Part shown: in pieces, positions 1 to 8,378 of the stretch
Layout: each line of letters begins with the position of its first letter
Numbering within the stretch: the first letter of the stretch is position 1
DNA from: DATDCV01 sp036524155
GTDB taxonomy: Bacteria > Verrucomicrobiota > Verrucomicrobiia > Limisphaerales > UBA8199
Assembly: GCA_036524155.1 (NCBI GenBank)
Contig: DATDCV010000409.1
Coordinates: forward strand, 1-18,982
Direction: 5' to 3'
DNA length: 18,982 nt
Notes under the pieces: generated by a model
What the model was told of the DNA's origin: nothing
Databases searched by the model: none
Seen by the model: only the letters and a program-made list of their open reading frames with translations
Program-made: the position numbers and the translations under genes

Positions 1-2938
1 GATCCAGCGTGTCGTCCTGGTTGTAATCGCCCCAACTCACCGAGCCCCCATACACAAAACAGCAGCCACTCAGCGTGTTGCCCAGGAAGGGGGTGAAGAC
101 TGCATCGCCACCTGTCGCCAGTCCCCCGCTATTTGTGGCCATGACTCGAAAATGGTAGGTCTGACCGATGGTCAGGTTGCTCACGACCTCGCTATTCACA
201 CGCCAATATCCGGTGCCGGCATCACGCTGGGGTGTCGTCGAACCATAGGAATCCGTAATGCCCCATTCGAACCAGTACTTGGTCGGAATCCCGTATGTGT
301 CGACAAAGCCGCTCAACATCATGCTTGTGGCGGTCAGGGCCATCGGGGCAAGTGTTTCCACCTTTGGACCGAGCGCGCGGAAGGGAACATCCAGGCTGAC
401 GAAGGTCGCCGTGGCATTTGAGCACACACAGCGATAGTGGTAATCGGTGCCGGGAGTGAGGTTCGAAATCAGTTGCGTTACATAAAGCACAGTCATGCCA
501 GCACCGACCGGCTGGGGGATTGTCGCGTTCCCATAATTTGTCGTCAGGCCCCATTCGAACCAGGCCGAACCATCGAGCCCTTGAGGGTTCACCGCCGCAT
601 TGAGCGTGGCCGAGATATTTGACAAGTTGGTGACCGGTAGCGCGACGCAGAAAGGCCGCCCCAACGCATCGGACATAATCCAGGTGGGACTGTTCATCAA
701 CGTGTCCGGAATGCCGCGCGGCCCCAGGTCGGCCGTGATTTGGCCCGTGCCTTCTCTGAACGGGAAATAGGCGACCAGGTCCGTTTCGCTGCCGGACAAA
801 GGCCGGTTCATATCGCGAATGATCTCCGCCTGCCTGCGCGCGGTTTTCCAGATTCTCACCTCATCGATGCTGCCGCAGAAAAATTCCCCGGCCTGCTCAG
901 GCCTCGCGCCAATCGCCAGGCGGCTGCCCGAATTCATGAGGTTGCCGGATTGGGTGCTGGCTGCGATCTCGAGTCCGTTATGGTACAGGTGCTTGTTGGT
1001 GCCGTCGTAGGTCGCGGCCAGATGGTGCCAAAGACCATCGTTGAATGCAGCCGGATCTATCGGCGCGCTCAGAGATTGGAAAGAGTAAGGGGATGTTCCC
1101 GTATTCAGCCACAGCTCGACGCTGGGGCCGTTGAAGCGGAGCAGCCAATCCGCAGGCGGAGGGGCCGTGGGCACGGTCGTCGCGGGTGTTTCCTGTCTCA
1201 CGATGTCGTAAACGCTGGAACTACTAAGCCGCTCTGGCTTCACCCAGGCCTCAATGGTGAGCTGATTCGTGCCGCCGAGGTCAGCGGCCGGCCCGTCCAC
1301 GTAATCGTTTATCCCGTCAAAGCGCAGGGCCTTGTCTCTTGGCCCAAGCACGAATGTCTGGTCCGGGCCGCGAACTACGGCATTCGTGTTGCGGGCAGTC
1401 GCATGAAAGTAATAAGTCGTGTCCGGCAGCAGTCCGGGTACTGCCTGGGACATCGGTAGCAACTGCCTGCCGTTTCCGAGGTTTTGGTCGCAGGAGATGT
1501 TCCCGTAATTCGTGGTTGCGCCCCATTCAAACCACCCCGTTGTCGCGAAGCCGCTCGGGTTGACGGCGCCGGTGAGCGTCGCTGTATCCGGGCCTGCCAG
1601 TGTGGCCGCGGTCGTTTGGACATAGGGGAATCCCAGGGGAACTCCCGAGAACTCCCGACGCGGCAGACCCAGGATCGTCCCCGTCCGCCCGTAGATGCCG
1701 GAGTCGATCGCCGTGGCACCAGAACCTTCGTCAAAACGCCAATAGCCAAGCAGGCCTGCCTCGTCGCCCGTCAGGCGCTGGAATCTTCCCTGGTCGATCT
1801 CGGCCTGCGTTCGTGCCCGGTTCCAAATCCGCACCTCGTCGATCAGCCCATTGAAGCGTTCACCGCCGAAGTTGGTGCCGATCAAATGATCGGTGGCATG
1901 CCAGGATAGAATGCCCGTTTTCGGCTGAGTCGCGAGCAGCCTGCCGTTGTGATAGACGGCCATCGAACGGCCATCGTACGTTGCCGCGATGTGATGCCAC
2001 AGGCTCCCGTTGTAACCGTTCATCGGGAACGTGCTGGTGAGATTCGCGGTGGAAGTCGTCGTCCAAACTGTGAACTGAAGCGCCTGATAGACGTTGAAGG
2101 AGAGCGACCAAACGGGCAGACGCCAGTCGCTCGAGTGCATCACAATGACGGGGCCCGAAACGCCGCCGGACGCGACCCACGCTTCCAGCGTGACGTTGCT
2201 GCTGCCGGTCACATCAATGACCGGGAGCCTGACCGCATTTGTCAGCCCATCAAAACGCAACGCAGTGCCGGCCAGACCCAGTGTGGTGAAGCTGGCATCC
2301 GTTCCCGTGCTGACGCCCCAAATGTTGGAACCGACCAATCGGAAATGGACGGTCGTAAGCTGGGGATATTCGCTCACCGTATTGGACACCGCCAGAAGCG
2401 TCGTGGCTGAGCCCAGCATCATATCGGGAGTCCGGCTTCCGTAGTTGGTGGTCAGGCCGTAGTCGAACCATGCCGTAGCAGGGAAGCCATTGGGGACAAT
2501 GACGCCGTTCAGGGTCGCCCCCGAGGTGGTCAGTGACGTGGCGTCACGCGTCCCCAGAAAAGGCCAGCCCAAGGTAAGGATACTGCAGTTCGTTCCCACG
2601 GATACGCCGAGCGCATTGGTTGCCGAACAAACGAACGTGTACCCTTTGGTCGGACTCAGATTCGTCAGGGCGAAGATCAAGGGGACCTCGGCAGTGCCGT
2701 CGCCGATGTCTTCTGCCGGGGACACCTGGTTGGGCCAACGCCAGTCCGACCAGACAAACCAGGCAAAGGTGGATGAACCATTCGGATTCACGACCGCACG
2801 CAACGTAGCGCTGTTGGTCGTAACGTCAGTCGCCGTGAGGGTCACCGCGTCAGGAGGGCCGGCCGCTTGTGAAATTGTCCCGACCATAAAGGTCAGACCA
2901 GCCAGGACTAGTACGGTGAGGAAAGTGGCCAGTTTCAT
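1..2938 (-). CDS. Secreted modular LamG / fibronectin-like / FG-GAP protein (3' end beyond window)
   Basis: I translated the minus strand from ATG 2938 and read one frame without a stop to the left edge, giving at least 979 residues. A signal peptide is seen at residues 1 to about 26 (MKLATFLTVLVLAGLTFMVG). Five fibronectin/Ig-like modules share the pattern ATLxGxVNPxG...WFEWGxTTNYG, at roughly residues 27-116, 126-216, 440-525, 763-853 and 853-943. Two concanavalin-like LamG domains lie at about 222-425 and 537-753, each with an LRFDG start, an LTIEAWV-type strand and an IDEVRIW motif. The last visible residues (SVSWGDYNQDDTLD) look like the start of an FG-GAP/VCBS calcium-binding repeat. 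Known members are exported, often surface-bound, and bind glycans or partners; no catalytic domain is visible. An in-frame ATG at 2959 is an alternative start; 2938 has AAAGG about 13 bases upstream. The precise ligand cannot be told. Confidence 0.9.
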   Translation of the reverse strand, partial: MKLATFLTVLVLAGLTFMVGTISQAAGPPDAVTLTATDVTTNSATLRAVVNPNGSSTFAWFVWSDWRWPNQVSPAEDIGDGTAEVPLIFALTNLSPTKGYTFVCSATNALGVSVGTNCSILTLGWPFLGTRDATSLTTSGATLNGVIVPNGFPATAWFDYGLTTNYGSRTPDMMLGSATTLLAVSNTVSEYPQLTTVHFRLVGSNIWGVSTGTDASFTTLGLAGTALRFDGLTNAVRLPVIDVTGSSNVTLEAWVASGGVSGPVIVMHSSDWRLPVWSLSFNVYQALQFTVWTTTSTANLTSTFPMNGYNGSLWHHIAATYDGRSMAVYHNGRLLATQPKTGILSWHATDHLIGTNFGGERFNGLIDEVRIWNRARTQAEIDQGRFQRLTGDEAGLLGYWRFDEGSGATAIDSGIYGRTGTILGLPRREFSGVPLGFPYVQTTAATLAGPDTATLTGAVNPSGFATTGWFEWGATTNYGNISCDQNLGNGRQLLPMSQAVPGLLPDTTYYFHATARNTNAVVRGPDQTFVLGPRDKALRFDGINDYVDGPAADLGGTNQLTIEAWVKPERLSSSSVYDIVRQETPATTVPTAPPPADWLLRFNGPSVELWLNTGTSPYSFQSLSAPIDPAAFNDGLWHHLAATYDGTNKHLYHNGLEIAASTQSGNLMNSGSRLAIGARPEQAGEFFCGSIDEVRIWKTARRQAEIIRDMNRPLSGSETDLVAYFPFREGTGQITADLGPRGIPDTLMNSPTWIMSDALGRPFCVALPVTNLSNISATLNAAVNPQGLDGSAWFEWGLTTNYGNATIPQPVGAGMTVLYVTQLISNLTPGTDYHYRCVCSNATATFVSLDVPFRALGPKVETLAPMALTATSMMLSGFVDTYGIPTKYWFEWGITDSYGSTTPQRDAGTGYWRVNSEVVSNLTIGQTYHFRVMATNSGGLATGGDAVFTPFLGNTLSGCCFVYGGSVSWGDYNQDDTLD

Positions 2939-3841
2939 AGCGTCGCGGTTGCCTTTCATTCAACCCAGAACAAGGCACAAAGCCAAGGAGCCCGGTGTAC
3001 GAAGCTTATGCCCGAGAAAAACGGCGAACGGCTCAGTCTGAGTTTCATAAGACCTGCCGAAAAGAGCCCAGCTCTAAAGCTGCAATGATCTTATGGCAGG
3101 AAGATGTTGATGTCAACGAATTTCTCCGGGAGTGAGGCAGTGGCGGGGGCAGTCCTGGAATTATGCCATCCCACCAACACGCGATTTCAGCTCTTTGTGC
3201 CGACTCCGGTACGAAACTCACCTAGGACGAATATCGTCCAAGTGAAGAGTTGTTTTTCATGTTTCCCGTTCCACGATCCAGGAGCGGCTTCGGGGGAGCG
3301 TTTTTATGTTATGGGGTGCTCAGAGATTGCTTGTGTCTGTTCAGCGAACCGAAAGCGGCAGCAAGCTGCGCGCACTCCAAACGCTGGCGCGCAGTTCGTC
3401 GTGCACCTGCGGTCGCGGAGCGTTTGGAGTGCGCGCAGCTTGCTGCCGCTTTAGCACATCTCGGCACTTCCGCTCCCTGCCATGACTGCTTGTGGCGAAG
3501 GCGGATGTTAATGGCGCCCGGGTATTGCACCCGCAATTAGCGTGGCAGGCGGGCGATCAAAGCTGCTCCGCGGCAGGAAACCATGCCCAAGTATCGCAAT
3601 GTGTAGGTCGATTGGCGTCACGCCAGCGAGCCCGGTCGTTAAATGGGTATTCGTGGCGGAACCGGCTTCCCCAGGGCGACGCTCACGGACTCGCTTGCGG
3701 GGAGCTGGTGGGTGGGCGCACCTTCGGTGCTGGGGCATCGGGCATGATGGGTTCCCCCGCCTCCCGTGCTGGTGCATTGTCCCCGGCGGATACGTCTATA
3801 AATCGGTTTGGCGCCACGCGGATTTGAGGCATGTTATCAAC
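2939..3841. other. Long intergenic region between divergent LamG and dsbD genes
   Basis: About 900 bases with no credible gene. It must hold the promoters of the divergent LamG gene (minus) and dsbD (plus), but no strong sigma-70 pair is evident; TATAAA at 3797-3802 is the best -10-like match for dsbD and lacks a well-spaced -35. A weak 5-bp hairpin (AGAGC/GCTCT) sits at 3064-3076. The centre holds a perfect inverted repeat, listed separately. Positions 3453-3800 are GC-rich with small hairpins, such as GCACCTTCGGTGC at 3718-3730 (a UUCG-type loop). Short open frames cross this region in both directions, but they run through the repeat, lack ribosome sites and resemble no family I know. Confidence 0.6.
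3352..3452. repeat. Perfect 34-bp inverted repeat, REPIN-like hairpin element
   Basis: The left arm 3352-3385 (starting AAAGCGGCAGCAAGCTGC) and the right arm 3419-3452 (ending GCAGCTTGCTGCCGCTTT) are exact reverse complements over 34 bases, separated by a 33-base spacer. Each arm contains its own small palindrome, GCAGC-AA-GCTGC, so the element could form a long hairpin or a branched structure. This is the arrangement of two inverted REP units (a REPIN). It lies between divergent genes and has no coding content or run of T after it, so a terminator is less likely. The resemblance to dispersed verrucomicrobial repeats is from memory; copy number in this genome cannot be judged from one window. 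Confidence 0.8.
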
Positions 3842-5977
3842 GTGCGATTATCAACGTATGTTGCAGCACTGATCTTGTTTGCCTTCGCGGCCTCGAGCGC
3901 CCTCGCGGCGCACACACGCGCCTCGCTCGCGCTGGCTTCGGAGGAGGCGCGGCCCGGCACGACGGTGCTGGCCGGGGTGAAACTGCAAATGGACCCGCAC
4001 TGGCATACTTACTGGAAGAACGCGGGCGCCTCAGGGATCCCCACCAAAGTCGAATGGAAATTGCCCAAGGGTGTAACTGCCGGCGAAATCCAATGGCCCG
4101 TTCCCGAGAAACTACCTGACCCGGATTTGACGACTTATATCTACAAGGACACGGTCGTCCTGCTGGTCCCCTTAACGCTGTCCGCGGATTTGCCGCCCGG
4201 ACCATTGGCGCTTAAGGTTGACGTTTCGTGGCTCGAGTGTGAAGTGCAATGCCTGCCGGGGAGCGGAGTTGTCGAGGCCAGCTTAAGGGTTGGGCCTGAG
4301 TCCAAACTCTCACCGGATGCATCGCTGCTGGCGAACTGGGAAAAGAAGCTGCCGCTTCAATCGACGCCGGCGGGCGCACGAGCATACTGGGAGAAGGCTG
4401 CCGATGGCGATTCGCGCCCCCTCGTACTCGAATGGAAGACCGACGCGGGGTTAACCAACGCCGACTTTTTCCCTTATGCGAACGACGATTTCGAAGTGCA
4501 AGGGCCGACCGAAAAACTGCAGTCCGACCCCGGTTTGGCCCGTCTGCGAAAGCAGGTTAAGAAGACCGCCGGGGACTGGCCAAAGGAAGTTTTGGGTCTG
4601 CTGGTTCAGGAAGCTTCGGGCCAGCGAAGCGCGTACCAGGTCAAACTGTCGGTCGGCCAAACCGCGAGCTTTGCGGCCGCGACAAAAGATACGCCTGGTG
4701 CCGGAGGGCCATCGGTAAAGGGTCCCTCGTTGTGGAACATGTTGTTTTACGCGTTCATTGGCGGATTAATCCTTAACATCATGCCCTGCGTGTTGCCTGT
4801 GTTAGCGTTGAAGGTTTTGGGTTTCGTTTCGCAAGCCCGGGAGGACCCGCGGCGGGCGCGCAAGCTGGGCCTGATCTACGGCCTGGGCGTCGTTAGTTCT
4901 TTTCTTGGCCTCGCGCTAATTGTGATAGGGCTGCAGTCTGCGGGGCACCGAGCTGGCTGGGGCTTTCAATTCGGCAATCCCTACTTTCTAGTGGTGATGA
5001 CGACGCTTGTGACTTTGATCGCGTTGAACCTGTTTGGCGTGTTCGAGGTGCACTTGGGTGGTCGGGCGATGGACGCGGCGGCAACGCTCTCGTCCAAACA
5101 CGGTGCCACCGGTGCGTTCTTCAACGGCCTGCTGGCAACGCTGCTGGCTACCTCCTGCACGGCTCCATTTCTCGGCGCGGCGGTCGGGTTTGCCTTCGCC
5201 CAACCGCCCCCGATTGTGCTGATGGTGCTGGGGACGGTGGGCCTTGGGCTGGCGGCGCCGTATGTGGTGCTGAGCTGGCAACCGGGCTGGCTCAAGTTGC
5301 TGCCAAAACCCGGGGCCTGGATGGAGCGCTTCAAAGTCCTGATGGGTTTTCCGATGCTGGCTGCCGCCGTGTGGCTCTTCAGCATCGCAGCTCTGCATTA
5401 CGGTGATCGCGCGTTTTGGCTCGCGATCTTCCTCGTATTTGTCGGTTTGGCGGCATGGGTTTACGGCGAATTCGCGCAGCGAAACCGGACCCATGTTGGG
5501 ATTGCCATCGCGGCCGCAGTCGCCATTCTTGCCGGCGGCTACGCTTTCGCGCTTGAGGACCATCTGCGCTGGCGGCAACCCGTCGGGCAGGGGACTTCCA
5601 CTGTGGAAAACGAGCCTGGCGGGATTCAGTGGCAACGTTGGACACCAGCGGCGGTAGCGGAAGCGCGGTCCCAGGGACGCCCGGTGCTGGTCGATTTTAC
5701 AGCCAAGTGGTGCCTTACGTGCAACACGATCGTGAAACCGGCATTGGAGAGCGCCTCGGTTAAACAGAAACTCCGCGAGTTGAACGGGGCTGCGTTTCTT
5801 GGCGATTACACCGGCTTTGCCCCTGAAATAACGGACGAGTTGAAACGTTACAACCGGGCGGGCGTCCCGCTGGTTTTGGTCTTTCCGAAAAAGCAGGGTG
5901 CGCCGGCAATCGTTCTGCCCGAGGCATTGACTCCGGGGATGGTCGTTAACGCGTTGGAGCGCGCAGTGACGCTTTGA
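3842..5977 (+). CDS. dsbD: DsbD/ScsB-type thiol:disulfide interchange protein
   Basis: Moves reducing equivalents from cytoplasmic thioredoxin across the inner membrane to periplasmic partners. From GTG 3842 the product has 711 residues. It shows a signal peptide (MRLSTYVAALILFAFAASSA), then a DsbD N-terminal-like periplasmic domain with C133/C137 in WLECEVQCLPG. The eight-helix-type membrane domain carries its redox cysteines in IMPCVLPVLALK (C316) and ATSCTAPFLG (C439). A C-terminal thioredoxin domain has WCLTC (C624, C627). All cysteine pairs expected of the family are present. The open frame extends upstream to 3542, but that extra 100 residues is not DsbD-like and precedes the signal peptide, so it was dropped. 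GAGG at 3826-3829 is a somewhat distant ribosome site for the GTG. The gene stands alone between the intergenic region and the fucosidase. Confidence 0.93.
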   Translation: MRLSTYVAALILFAFAASSALAAHTRASLALASEEARPGTTVLAGVKLQMDPHWHTYWKNAGASGIPTKVEWKLPKGVTAGEIQWPVPEKLPDPDLTTYIYKDTVVLLVPLTLSADLPPGPLALKVDVSWLECEVQCLPGSGVVEASLRVGPESKLSPDASLLANWEKKLPLQSTPAGARAYWEKAADGDSRPLVLEWKTDAGLTNADFFPYANDDFEVQGPTEKLQSDPGLARLRKQVKKTAGDWPKEVLGLLVQEASGQRSAYQVKLSVGQTASFAAATKDTPGAGGPSVKGPSLWNMLFYAFIGGLILNIMPCVLPVLALKVLGFVSQAREDPRRARKLGLIYGLGVVSSFLGLALIVIGLQSAGHRAGWGFQFGNPYFLVVMTTLVTLIALNLFGVFEVHLGGRAMDAAATLSSKHGATGAFFNGLLATLLATSCTAPFLGAAVGFAFAQPPPIVLMVLGTVGLGLAAPYVVLSWQPGWLKLLPKPGAWMERFKVLMGFPMLAAAVWLFSIAALHYGDRAFWLAIFLVFVGLAAWVYGEFAQRNRTHVGIAIAAAVAILAGGYAFALEDHLRWRQPVGQGTSTVENEPGGIQWQRWTPAAVAEARSQGRPVLVDFTAKWCLTCNTIVKPALESASVKQKLRELNGAAFLGDYTGFAPEITDELKRYNRAGVPLVLVFPKKQGAPAIVLPEALTPGMVVNALERAVTL

Positions 5978-6077
5978 CACTGGATTTCCATCCGCAGCTA
6001 TCCCCGACCCGCGGCCGTGTCGTCCCCATTCCTTTGCCTCCATTCCTCTGCTATGGCTTCTGACTAACTCACTGATC

Positions 6078-6095
6078 CCCGGCGTGCCGGGTTTT
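6078..6095 (+). terminator. Possible weak Rho-independent terminator after dsbD
   Basis: CCCGG (6078-6082) pairs with CCGGG (6087-6091) around the loop CGTG, followed by TTTT at 6092-6095. It lies 100 bases after the dsbD stop and 43 bases before the fucosidase start. The stem is short and the T-run only four long, so this is a tentative call. Confidence 0.3.
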
Positions 6096-6137
6096 GATGG
6101 ACGAAGCGCGGGATTCGCCCTACAAGGAAGGCATCAA

Positions 6138-7625
6138 ATGAAAGCCATTTGTCGCTCAGCTCTGATCATTGGAACAGGCCTGGCCATCCTCTTACCTGCC
6201 AGCGGGCGTGCTGCAGATCCGAAGTACGACGCCAAATGGGAATCGCTCGATAAGCGGCCCTGCCCGGATTGGTACCTCGATGCCAAATTCGGAATCTTCA
6301 TACACTGGGGCGTCTATTCGGTTCCGTCCTGGGGCGTGAAGAAGGAGTACGCGGAGTGGTACTGGAACCGGATGGCTGATAAAAAGCCGGACAATCCCTG
6401 GTGGCAATTCCACGCGAAGACCTACGGCAAAGATTTCAATTACCAGGATTTTGCGCCGATGTTCCGTGCCGAGTTTTTCGACCCGGCGCAGTGGGCCGAC
6501 ATTTTCGCGCGCTCCGGGGCGAAGTACATCGTGCCGACATCGAAACACCATGAGGGGTTTTGCCTCTGGCCGAGCGAGGAGGCCAGTCGGACGTGGGGCC
6601 GTCCCTGGAATGCGACAGTGGTGGGGCCGAAGCGGGATTTGCTGGGTGAACTGGGAGACGCTGTCCGAAAGAGAGGTTTGAAGTACGGCTTTTACTATTC
6701 GCTCTATGAGTGGTTCAATCCACTCTGGCTCAAAGATCGGGCAGCGTATGTGACGCAGCACATGCATCCCCAATTCAAGGACGTCGTCAGCCGTTACAAG
6801 CCTGCGATCATTTTCAGCGACGGCGAATGGGACCTCCCTTCGAGCGATTGGAAAAGCGAGGAACTGCTCGCCTGGCTTTTTAACGAGTCGCCCTGCAAGG
6901 ATGAGGTGGTAATCAATGACCGCTGGGGCAAGGAAGCGCGGCATCACCACGGCGGCTATTACACCACGGAATACGGCGCGGGGCTGAAAGACGCCGCGCA
7001 CCCCTGGGAGGAAAGCCGGGGCATGGGCTATTCCTACGGTTACAACCGCATCGAGGACATTGACGATTACAAAAGCGCGCACGAGTTGATCCTGGTCCTG
7101 TGCGACCTGGTCAGCCGCGGCGGAAATTTCCTGCTGGACATCGGCCCGACCGGCGATGGACGCATCCCGGTCATCATGCAGCAGCGGTTACTGGAGATTG
7201 GCGACTGGTTGAAGGTGAACGGCGAGGCGATCTACGGCACGCGATATGCAGGCCGGCCTTGCCAATGGTCGGAAGGTAAACGGCCAGGCCAGCAATACGG
7301 CGAGTTTCGCATTGAGTACAACCTGATGGAACAAGTTGGCGAAAAGCCGAAGAAAGGCATCGCCGCAAAGCAGCTTTTCTTCACCCGGAAGCAGGACGTG
7401 CTCTACGCGATTACATCCGGCTGGCTGGCCCCAACCATCACCATCAAAAACGTGAAGGTCACGGCGGGAACAGAAGTGACTATGTTCGGACGCGACGGAA
7501 AGATCCAATTCAGCCCCGAGGGCAGGGATCTCGTCATTACCGTGCCGCGGATGGAACCCGACCAGCTTTCGTGTCTGCATGCCTACACTTTCAAGATAGC
7601 CGGCGCGGAATTGCTGGCCGAATAA
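6138..7625 (+). CDS. Secreted GH29 alpha-L-fucosidase
   Basis: Hydrolyses terminal alpha-L-fucose from glycans by a retaining mechanism, probably in the periplasm or outside the cell. The 495-residue product starts at ATG 6138, preceded by AGGAAG at 6125-6130; the longer frame from 6084 only adds residues before the signal peptide. The signal peptide (residues 1-25) ends in SGRA before ADPKYD. GH29 landmarks in order are WYLDAKFGIFIHWGVYSVPS, VPTSKHHEGFCLWPS, KYGFYYSLYEW, the nucleophile block IIFSDGEWD with D228 as the likely nucleophile, and SRGGNFLLDIGPTGDGRIP. A small beta-rich C-terminal domain follows (about residues 400-495). The acid/base residue cannot be assigned by eye, as it varies in this family. 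tlyA follows after 9 bases, so the two may be co-transcribed although unrelated in function. Confidence 0.95.
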   Translation: MKAICRSALIIGTGLAILLPASGRAADPKYDAKWESLDKRPCPDWYLDAKFGIFIHWGVYSVPSWGVKKEYAEWYWNRMADKKPDNPWWQFHAKTYGKDFNYQDFAPMFRAEFFDPAQWADIFARSGAKYIVPTSKHHEGFCLWPSEEASRTWGRPWNATVVGPKRDLLGELGDAVRKRGLKYGFYYSLYEWFNPLWLKDRAAYVTQHMHPQFKDVVSRYKPAIIFSDGEWDLPSSDWKSEELLAWLFNESPCKDEVVINDRWGKEARHHHGGYYTTEYGAGLKDAAHPWEESRGMGYSYGYNRIEDIDDYKSAHELILVLCDLVSRGGNFLLDIGPTGDGRIPVIMQQRLLEIGDWLKVNGEAIYGTRYAGRPCQWSEGKRPGQQYGEFRIEYNLMEQVGEKPKKGIAAKQLFFTRKQDVLYAITSGWLAPTITIKNVKVTAGTEVTMFGRDGKIQFSPEGRDLVITVPRMEPDQLSCLHAYTFKIAGAELLAE

Positions 7626-7634
7626 GAGGTCGGA

Positions 7635-8378
7635 ATGGCTCGACTGGACCAGGAAGTGGTTGCGCGCGGGCTGTGCGATAGCCGGGAGAAGGCAAAACGG
7701 GCGGTGATGGCCGGGCAGGTGCGCGTCAATGGCCAGGTGGCGCACAAGCCTGGCGATGCCGTAAAAGCATCCGACCACGTGGAGTTGGCCCAGGGCGAGA
7801 AGTTCGTCAGCCGCGGCGGATATAAAATCGAGCACGCGCTGGAGCACTTCCACGTATCGGCAGCCGGCCTGACCGCGATTGACGTCGGCGCGTCGACTGG
7901 CGGCTTTACCGATTGCCTGTTGCAGAGGGGGGCGGCGAAGGTGTATGCCGTCGACGTAGGCCAAGGCCAATTGGCGTGGAAACTCCGGCAGGATCCTCGT
8001 GTCGTCGTCATGGAAAAGACGAACGCTCGCGAGTTGGCGCCCGGCCATTTTCCGCCGTCGTTCGCGCCCGTGGACCTGGTCGTGATTGACTGTTCGTTCA
8101 TTTCGCTGCGGAAGATTTTGCCGCCTGCGATTGCATTGTTGCGGCCATCCGGTAAGATCATAGCGCTGATCAAGCCGCAATTCGAGGCCGGCAAAGCCGA
8201 GGCCGACAAAGGTGCGGGTGTCATTCGGGATCCGGCAGTTCACCGGCGGGTGCTGCTCGAATTGAGTGAATTTGTCGGGGCACTGCCTGGCCTCCGCTGG
8301 CAGGGTGTGACGGAATCGCCGGTACTGGGACCGGCTGGAAACAGAGAATTTCTAACTTTGATTGAACGGACTGGCTGA
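7635..8378 (+). CDS. tlyA: TlyA, rRNA (cytidine-2'-O)-methyltransferase
   Basis: Uses S-adenosylmethionine to 2'-O-methylate cytidines in 16S and/or 23S rRNA. Older databases call this family hemolysin, which is misleading. The 247-residue product has an N-terminal S4 RNA-binding domain (about 1-60; LDQEVVARGLCDSREKAKRA) and an FtsJ-like methyltransferase domain with the SAM motif DVGASTGGFTD. The likely catalytic tetrad is complete: K64 (SRGGYK), D152 (VVIDCSF), K180 (LIKPQF) and E238 (NREFLTLIE). ATG 7635 has GAGG at 7626-7629. nadK begins inside its last codons, matching the common bacterial tlyA-nadK pairing. Confidence 0.96.
   Translation: MARLDQEVVARGLCDSREKAKRAVMAGQVRVNGQVAHKPGDAVKASDHVELAQGEKFVSRGGYKIEHALEHFHVSAAGLTAIDVGASTGGFTDCLLQRGAAKVYAVDVGQGQLAWKLRQDPRVVVMEKTNARELAPGHFPPSFAPVDLVVIDCSFISLRKILPPAIALLRPSGKIIALIKPQFEAGKAEADKGAGVIRDPAVHRRVLLELSEFVGALPGLRWQGVTESPVLGPAGNREFLTLIERTG

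Noticed and set aside
740..2410. Several plus-strand frames within the LamG region
   Set aside because: The opposite strand carries a continuous LamG/fibronectin-like protein; these are shadows.
3104..3454. 116-codon plus-strand frame
   Set aside because: It runs into the inverted repeat, has no ribosome site and no recognisable protein features.
3542..3841. 100-residue N-terminal extension of the DsbD frame
   Set aside because: It is Arg/Gly/Pro-rich, not DsbD-like, lacks a ribosome site and would precede a normal signal peptide; GTG 3842 fits better.
4988..6043. 351-codon minus-strand frame opposite dsbD
   Set aside because: Composition (Arg/His/Gln-rich) is that of an antisense shadow of a GC-rich gene; the plus strand encodes clear DsbD motifs.
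7188..8243. 351-codon minus-strand frame opposite the fucosidase and tlyA
   Set aside because: It spans two well-supported genes on the other strand and shows no domain.
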